A DNA stretch of 64,000 nt from Datura wrightii (Eukaryota > Streptophyta > Magnoliopsida > Solanales > Solanaceae). Shown one piece after another: positions 57,670 through 64,000 of this stretch (position 1 is the stretch's first letter; each line of letters starts with the position of its first letter). The translations under genes were made by a program, and so were the position numbers. The stretch lies in the NCBI GenBank assembly GCA_035772735.1, contig JASDFA010000006.1, forward strand, positions 15,791,501-15,855,500. The letters run 5' to 3'. Below the pieces are notes generated by a model, which was not told the origin of the DNA, searched no databases, and saw only the letters and a list, made by a program, of their open reading frames with translations.

Positions 57670-57788
57670 GAGATGCAACACGAGGACTTCCCAGGGGGTC
57701 ACCCATCCTAGTACTACTCTCGCCCAAGCACGCTTAACTTTAGAGTTCTGATGGGATCCGGTGCGTTAGTGCTGGTATGATCGCATCC
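57670..57788 (-). rRNA. 5S ribosomal RNA
   Basis: GAGATGC at the RNA 3' end and AACTTTAGAG. Confidence 0.85.
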
Positions 57789-58001
57789 ACCACTCCTAGC
57801 GCTCTGAATTCTTTTAAGCTTCTTTCCTTCCGCGCTCCGTCCTCAACCTGCCCCCGCTCTATCCCGCCTGTCGCACACGCCGTCTGGTGACGCCTGTCGC
57901 GCCTCCATCGCCTAACCTAACGACACCCCGCCCCGAATATCTTTTTTGCAAAAAAATATTGTAAAAAAGCGACATAATTAAGCGGAGTTCCGGCAAAAGA
58001 A

Positions 58002-58120
58002 GGGATGCAACACGAGGACTTCCCAGGGGGACACCCATCCTAGTACTACTCTCACACAAGCACGCTTAACTTAGGAGTTCTGATGGGATCCGGTGCATTA
58101 GTGTTGGTATGATCGCATCA
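58002..58120 (-). rRNA. 5S ribosomal RNA (divergent)
   Basis: GGGGGACACC, CTCTCACACAAGC, CTTAGGAG, GCATTAGTGTTGG, and CATCA at the RNA 5' end. Internal promoter altered, as in the copy at 13,727. Confidence 0.78.
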
Positions 58121-58333
58121 GTCACTCCTAGCGCTCTAAATTCTTTTAAGCTTCTTTCCTTCCGCGCTCCGTCCTCAACCTGCCCCCGCTCTATCCCGCC
58201 TGTCGCACACGTCGTCTGTTGCCGCCTGTCGCGCCTCCATCGCCTAACCTAACGACACCCCGCCCCGAATATCTTTTTTGCAAAAAAATATTGTAAAAAA
58301 GCGACATAATTAAGCGGAGTTCCGGCAAAAGAA

Positions 58334-58452
58334 GGGATGCAACACGAGGACTTCCCAGGGGGTCACCCATCCTAGTACTACTCTCGCCCAAGCATGCTTA
58401 ACTTCGGAGTTCTGATGGGATCCGGTGCGTTAGTGCTGGTATGATCGCATCT
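58334..58452 (-). rRNA. 5S ribosomal RNA
   Basis: AGCATGCTTA, and CATCT at the RNA 5' end. Confidence 0.85.
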
Positions 58453-58665
58453 GTCACTCCTAGCGCTCTGAATTCTTTTAAGCTTCTTTCCTTCCGCGCT
58501 CCGTCCTCAACCTGCCCCCGTTCTATCCCGCCTGTCGCACACGCCGTCTGTTGCCGCCTGTCGCGCCTCCATCGCCTAACCTAACGACACCCCGCCCCGA
58601 ATATCTTTTTTGCAAAAAAATATTGTAAAAAAGCGACATAATTAAGCGGAGTTCCGGCAAAAGAA

Positions 58666-58706
58666 TGGATGCAACACGAGGACTTCCCAGGGGGTCACCC
58701 ATCCTA
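58666..58706 (-). pseudogene. 5S rRNA, 3' part only
   Basis: TGGATGC; breaks at CATCCTA into satellite. Confidence 0.85.
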
Positions 58707-59736
58707 ACATACACCGAAAATAGAGAAAATCGTAAATTGTCATTTGTTCGAAAAATAGTAATGCCGATCAAACGAAATGACAGGGCGCCCGTCACCAGGC
58801 CCCGCAGGCTGCGCACAGCCAAAATTTGGGGCCAAACGGAGACGGTCGATCAAATCTCCAGAAATCCGTGTGCTAACATAATACCGAAAATCGAGAAAAT
58901 CGTAAAGTCTCATTTATGCGAAAAATAGTGATGCCGATCAAACGAAATGATAGCGCGCCTGTCACCAGGCCCCGCGGGCTGCGCACAGCCAAAATTTGGG
59001 GCCAAATGGAGACGGTCGATCAAATCTCCAGAAATCTGTGGGCTAACATATACCGAAAATTGCAAAAATCGTAAATTCTCATTTATGCAAAATATAGTGA
59101 TGCCGATCAAACGAATTGATAGGGCGCCCGTCACCAGGCCCCGCAGGCTGCGCACAGCCAAAATTTGCGGCCAAACGGAGACGGTCGATCAAATCTCCAG
59201 AAATCCGTGTGCTAACATAATACCGAAAATTGAGAAAATCGTAAAGTCTCATTTATGCGAAAAATAGTGATGCCGATCAAACAAAATGATAGCGCGCCTG
59301 TCACCAGGCCCCGCGGGCTGCGCACAGCCAAAATTTGGGGCCAAATGGAGACGGTCGATCAAATCTCCAGAAATCCGTGGGCTAACATATACCGAAAATT
59401 GCAAAAATCTTAAATTCTCATTTATGCAAAATATAGTGATGCCGATCAAACGAATTGATAGGGCGCCCGTCACCAGGCCCCGCGGGCTGCGCACAGCCAA
59501 AATTTGGGGCCGAACGGGGGCGGTTGATCAAATCTCCAGAAATCCGTGTGCTAACATTCGCCGAAAACCGAGAAAATCGTAAATTGTCATTTATTCGAAA
59601 AATAGTGATGCCAATCAAACGAAATGATAGAGCGCCCGTCACCAGGCCCCGCGGGCTGCGCACAGCCAAAATTTGGGGCCGAACGGAGGCGGTCGATCAA
59701 ATATCCAGAAATCCCTGGGCTAACACGCACTGAAAA
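58707..59736. repeat. 169-bp satellite array S13
   Basis: About six monomers, nearly identical to S6 including the duplicated dimer with GAATTGATAGGG. Confidence 0.92.
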
Positions 59737-60709
59737 GTTTGAAAGTTAGCAACATAGGCGCACTATGCTAGTGTCGACAGACCGGCCGACATCGGATGTC
59801 ACATGCTAACCTATGTCGAGACCCAACGCCCATCGATGAATGCCCAGCGATAGAAAATTTAAACTAGAACACCTATGCTTATGATATAAATAAAATCCTA
59901 GAGATTAGTGGTGGTAGTGCTGGCCTACCATGGTCGCTTGCCATGGTGGTGTCGGTTGTGGTGGGTCGTTAGGACCAGTTTTTAAATTAAAATTGTCAAC
60001 CATATTGGGAAATATGTTGAAATGAGTGCGATAGAGGCGTATTTTAGAAAAATGGCTCGGCCAAACCGCCTTTCGGCAGTTTGTCGAGATAGATCTCGAA
60101 AAAATACACAAAATGAAAAAAAAATCGCGTAAAACGGATAATCCAGCCCAAAGTTATGATCATTTATATAATATGCCTCTAATAAACTATTTTTCCGTCG
60201 ATTATATTACAGTTTTAACAACATTATGTAAGATCTCATCAAAAGACTTGCATCTCGGCAGTTCTTATTTTGTTAATAAAGAGCTAACACACACCAAAAA
60301 TCGCGAAAATCGTAAATTCTCATTTATGCAAAAAATAGTGATGCCGATCAAACGAAATGATAGGACTATCTAAATTCTGATTTCTTATTCTGATCTCTTT
60401 CTGTACTATACTGATTCTTTAATGATTACCGTAATGAATTGATTTAAAACCGAAGTGGGGCTTATATATAATAGAAACAATAAGTCGCATTTCAGAAATG
60501 CGATTTATAAGTCGCATTTAGTGAATGCGATTTATAAGTCGCATTCCTGGAATACGTTTTATAAGTCGCATTTTGCCTTGTGACGCGCCGACTTGCCGCT
60601 TGTCCGATCTTTCCCCGTGCCTTTTTCTAGCATGTATGTATTTCAAATACTCTTAACCAACACGTATATAGGCCATCTATAAGCTAGAAATTTACGGGGT
60701 GTAACAGCA
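59737..60709 (-). mobile_element. Linker L5 (copy of L1)
   Basis: Same length as L3 and nearly identical to it, including ACACGTATATAGG near its end. Differs by, for example, CTTTAATGATTACC near 60,418 and CCTTGTGACGC near 60,576. Confidence 0.55.
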
Positions 60710-62751
60710 GATCAAACGAAATGATAGGGCGCCCGTCAGCAGGCCCCGCAGGCTGCGCACAGCCAAATTTTGGGGCCGAACGGGGGCGGTCGATCAAATC
60801 TCCAGAAATCCGTGTGCTAACATTCGCCGAAAACCGAGAAAATCGTAAATTGTCATTTATTCGAAAAATAGTGATGCCAATCAAACGAAATGATAGAGCG
60901 CCCGTCACCAGGCCCCGCGGGCTGCGCACAGCCAAAATTTGGGGCCGAACGGAGGCGGTCGATCAAATATCCAAAAATCACTGGGCTAACACGCACCGAA
61001 AATCGAGAAAATTGTAAATTCTCATTTATGCGAAAAATAGTGATGCCGATCAAACGAAATGATAGCGCGCCTGTCACCAGGCCCCGCGGGCTGCGCACAT
61101 CAAAAATTTGGGGCCGAACGGAGCCAGTCGATCAAATCTCTAGAAATCCGTGGGCTAACATACACCGAAAATCGCGAAAATCATAAATTCTCATTTATGC
61201 GAAAAATAGTGATGCCGATCAAACGAAATGATAGGGCGCCCGTCACCAGGCCCCGCAGGCTGCGCACAGCCAAAATTTGGGGCCGAACGGAGGCGGTCGA
61301 TTGAATCTCGAAAAATCCGTGGGCTAACATACACCGAAAATTGAGAAAATCGTAAATTCTCATTTATGCAAAAAAATAGTGATGCCGATCAAACGAAATG
61401 ATAGGGCGCCCGTCACCAGGCCCCGCAGGCTGCGCACAGCCAAAATTTCGGGCCAAACGGAGACGGTCGATCACATCTCCAAAAATCCGTGGGCTAACAT
61501 ACACCGAAAATCGAGAAAATCATAAATTGTCATTTGTTCGAAAAATAGTAATGCCGATCAAATGAAAAGACAGGGCGCCCGTCACCAGGCCCCGCAGGCT
61601 GCGCACAGCCAAAATTTGGGGCCAAACGGAGACGGTCGATCAAATCTCCAGAAATCCGTGTGCTAACATACACCGAAAATCGAGAAAATCGTAAATTCTC
61701 ATTTATGCGAAAAATAGTAATGTCGATCAAACAAAATGATAGCGCGCCTGTCACTAGGCCCCGCGGGCTGCGCACATCAAAAATTTGGGGCCGAACGGAG
61801 TCGGTCGATCAAATCTCTAGAAATCCGTGGGCTAACATACACCGAAAATCGCAAAAATCGTAAATTCTCATTTATGCGAAAAATAGTGATGCCGATCAAA
61901 CTAAATGATAGGGCGCCCGTCACCAGGCCCCGCAGGCTGCGCACAGCCAAAATTTGGGGCCGAACGGATGCGGTCGATTGAATCTCGAAAAATCCGTGGG
62001 CTAACATACACCGAAAATTGAGAAAATCGTAAATTCTCATTTATGCAAAAAATAGTGATGCCGATCGAACGAAATGATAGGGCGCCCGTCACCAGGCCCC
62101 GCGGGCTGCGCACAGCCAAAATTTCGGGCCAAACGGAGACGGTCGATCACATCTCCAAAAATCCGTGGGCTAACATACACCGAAAATCGAGAAAATCGTA
62201 AATTGTAATTTGTTCGAAAAATAGTAATGCCGATCAAATGAAATGACAGATCGCCCGTCACCAAGCCCCGCAGGCTGCGCATAGCCAAAATTTGGGGCCA
62301 AATGGAGACGGTCGATCAAATCTCCAGAAATCTGTGTGCTAACATACACCGAAAATTGAGAAAATCGTAAATTCTCATTTATGCAAAAAAGAGTGATGCC
62401 GATCGAACGAAATGATAGGGCCCCCGTCACCAGGCCCCGCGGGCTGCGCACACCCAAAATTTGGGGCCAAACGGAGCCGGTAGATCAAATCTTCAGAAAT
62501 CCGTGGGCTAACATACTCCGAAAATCGAGAAAATCATAAATTCTCATTTATGAGAAAAATAGTGATGCCGATCAAACAAAATGATAGGGCGCCCGTCACC
62601 AGGCCCCGCGGGCTGTGCACAACCAAAATTTGGGGTCGAACGGAGGTGGTCGATCAAATCTCCAGAAATCCGTGGGCTAACATACACCGAAAATCGAGAA
62701 AATCGTAAATTCTCATTTATGCAAAAAATAGTGATGCCGATCAAACGAAAT
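60710..62751. repeat. 169-bp satellite array S14 (holds the unoccupied counterpart of the viral site)
   Basis: About 12 monomers. The first 4.7 match S7, and the point corresponding to the viral junction (about 61,506) runs on uninterrupted here. Confidence 0.93.
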
Positions 62752-62833
62752 CCTAGTACTACTCTCGCCCAAGCACGCTTAACTTCGGAGTTCTGATGGG
62801 ATCCGGTGCGTTAGTGCTGGTATGATCGCATCC
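62752..62833 (-). pseudogene. 5S rRNA, 5' part only, fused to satellite
   Basis: Breaks at CCTAGTAC; otherwise consensus. Confidence 0.85.
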
Positions 62834-63046
62834 GTCACTCCTAGCGCTCTGAATTCTTTTAAGCTTCTTTCCTTCCGCGCTCCGTCCTCAACCTGCCCCC
62901 GCTCTATCACGCCTGTCGCACACACCGTTTGGTGCCGCCTGTCGCGCCTCCATCGCCTAACCTAACGACACCCCGCCCCGAATATCTTTTTTGCAAAAAA
63001 ATATTGTAAAAAAGCGACATAATTAAGCGGAGTTCCGGCAAAAGAA

Positions 63047-63165
63047 GGGATGCAACACGAGGACTTCCCAGGGGGTCACCCATCCTAGTACTACTCTCGC
63101 CCAAGCACGCTTAACTTCGGAGTTCTGATGGGATCAGGTGCATTAGTGCTGGTATGATCGCATCC
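63047..63165 (-). rRNA. 5S ribosomal RNA
   Basis: GGGATCAGGTGCATTAG for GGGATCCGGTGCGTTAG; otherwise consensus. Confidence 0.87.
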
Positions 63166-63378
63166 GTCACTCCTAGCGCTCTGAATTCTTTTAAGCTTCT
63201 TTCCTTCCGCGCTCCGTCCTCAACCTGCCCCCGCTCTATCCCGCCTGTCGCACACGACGTCTGGTGCCGCCTGTCGCGCCTCCATCGCCTAACCTAACGA
63301 CACCCCGCCCCGAATATCTTTTTTGCAAAAAAATATTATAAAAAAGCGACATAATTAAGCGGAGTTCCGGCAAAAGAA

Positions 63379-63419
63379 TGGATGCAACACGAGGACTTCC
63401 CAGGGGGTCACCCATCCTA
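63379..63419 (-). pseudogene. 5S rRNA, 3' part only
   Basis: TGGATGC; breaks at CATCCTA into satellite. Confidence 0.85.
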
Positions 63420-64000
63420 ACATACACCGAAAATAGAGAAAATCGTAAATTGTCATTTGTTCGAAAAATAGTAATGTCGATCAAATGAAATGACAGGGCG
63501 CCCGTCACCAGGCCCCGCAGGCTGCGCACATCCAAAATTTGGGGCCAAACGGAGACGGTCGATCAAATCTCCAGAAATCCGTGTGCTAACATAATACCGA
63601 AAATCGAGAAAATCATAAAGTCTCATTTATGCGAAAAATAGTGATGCCGATCAAACGAAATGATAGCGCGCATGTCACCAGGCCCCGCAGGCTGCGCACA
63701 GCCAAAATTTGGGGCCAAATGGAGACGTTCGATCAAATCTCCAGAAATCCGTGGGCTAACATATACCGAAAATTGCAAAAATCGTAAATTCTCATTTATG
63801 CAAAAAATAGTGATGCCGATCAAACGAAATGATAGGGCGCCCGTCACCAGGACCCGCGGGCTGCGCACAGCCAAAATTTGGGGCCGAACGGGGGCGGTCG
63901 ATCAAATCTCCAGAAATCCGTGTGCTAAGATTCTCCGAAAACTGAGAAAATCGTAAATTGTCATTTATTCGAAAAATAGTGATGCCAATCAAACGAAATG
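63420..64000. repeat. 169-bp satellite array S15 (edge of window)
   Basis: About 3.4 monomers in the S2/S4/S10 variant order, continuing beyond the window. Confidence 0.92.

Larger units (their letters stand above)
55383..58706 (-). repeat. 5S rDNA block B7 (longest)
   Basis: Nine full genes between edge copies. Appears to be a patchwork: copies 6-7 match B6, copies 8-9 match B3, consistent with unequal exchange between blocks. Confidence 0.95.
62752..63419 (-). repeat. 5S rDNA block B8
   Basis: One full gene between edge copies, the same organisation as B2. Confidence 0.94.

Overview
The window looks like a piece of flowering-plant nuclear heterochromatin. Three things point there: tandem plant-type 5S rRNA genes in 332-bp units, long arrays of a satellite with a 169-bp monomer, and a 24-kb cluster of endogenous pararetrovirus (family Caulimoviridae) sequence. 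I cannot name the species from the sequence alone. I see no ordinary host protein-coding gene.

Layout. From 1 to 17,229 and from 41,120 to 64,000 the DNA is a composite higher-order repeat made of three parts: (a) blocks of 5S rRNA genes, all on the minus strand (8 blocks, 30 full-length copies and 15 truncated edge copies); (b) arrays of the 169-bp satellite (15 arrays, over 120 monomers); (c) a linker of about 0.95-1.0 kb seen five times, which ends in what looks like the terminus of a Ty3/gypsy-type LTR and contains an 81-bp piece of the satellite. Nearly every satellite block lies inside a split 5S gene, always cut at the same base, so one founding event was probably followed by amplification of the whole composite. 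Large segments of this array are recent duplicates of one another (for example about 13.6-17.2 kb and about 57.9-61.5 kb).

From 17,233 to 41,111 the array is interrupted by rearranged viral DNA. One virus (V1) is present in several near-identical pieces on both strands. Its genes run movement protein, coat protein with a CCHC zinc knuckle, aspartic protease, reverse transcriptase and RNase H, then a second protein overlapping the end of the first. The intergenic region carries a TATA box, a polyadenylation signal and an initiator-tRNA-Met primer-binding site. In the minus-strand copy the first two reading frames are one continuous frame interrupted by a single stop codon, so the ancestral layout was one polyprotein plus a second ORF, as in florendoviruses or petuviruses. 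The plus-strand copy (32,312-40,078) and the minus-strand copy (about 22,700-29,571) form a huge inverted repeat. Between them lies 2.5 kb from a second, clearly different virus (V2): the end of RNase H, a broken second ORF, and non-coding sequence. All long viral frames are broken or truncated except the second ORF of V1, which is open in both main copies.

How the parts relate. The 5S genes would be read by RNA polymerase III. Truncated 5S genes at the array edges keep the gene start and may read into the satellite. The viral cluster is inactive as a virus by sequence, but its inverted copies and four viral promoters make it a good candidate source of double-stranded RNA and small RNAs.
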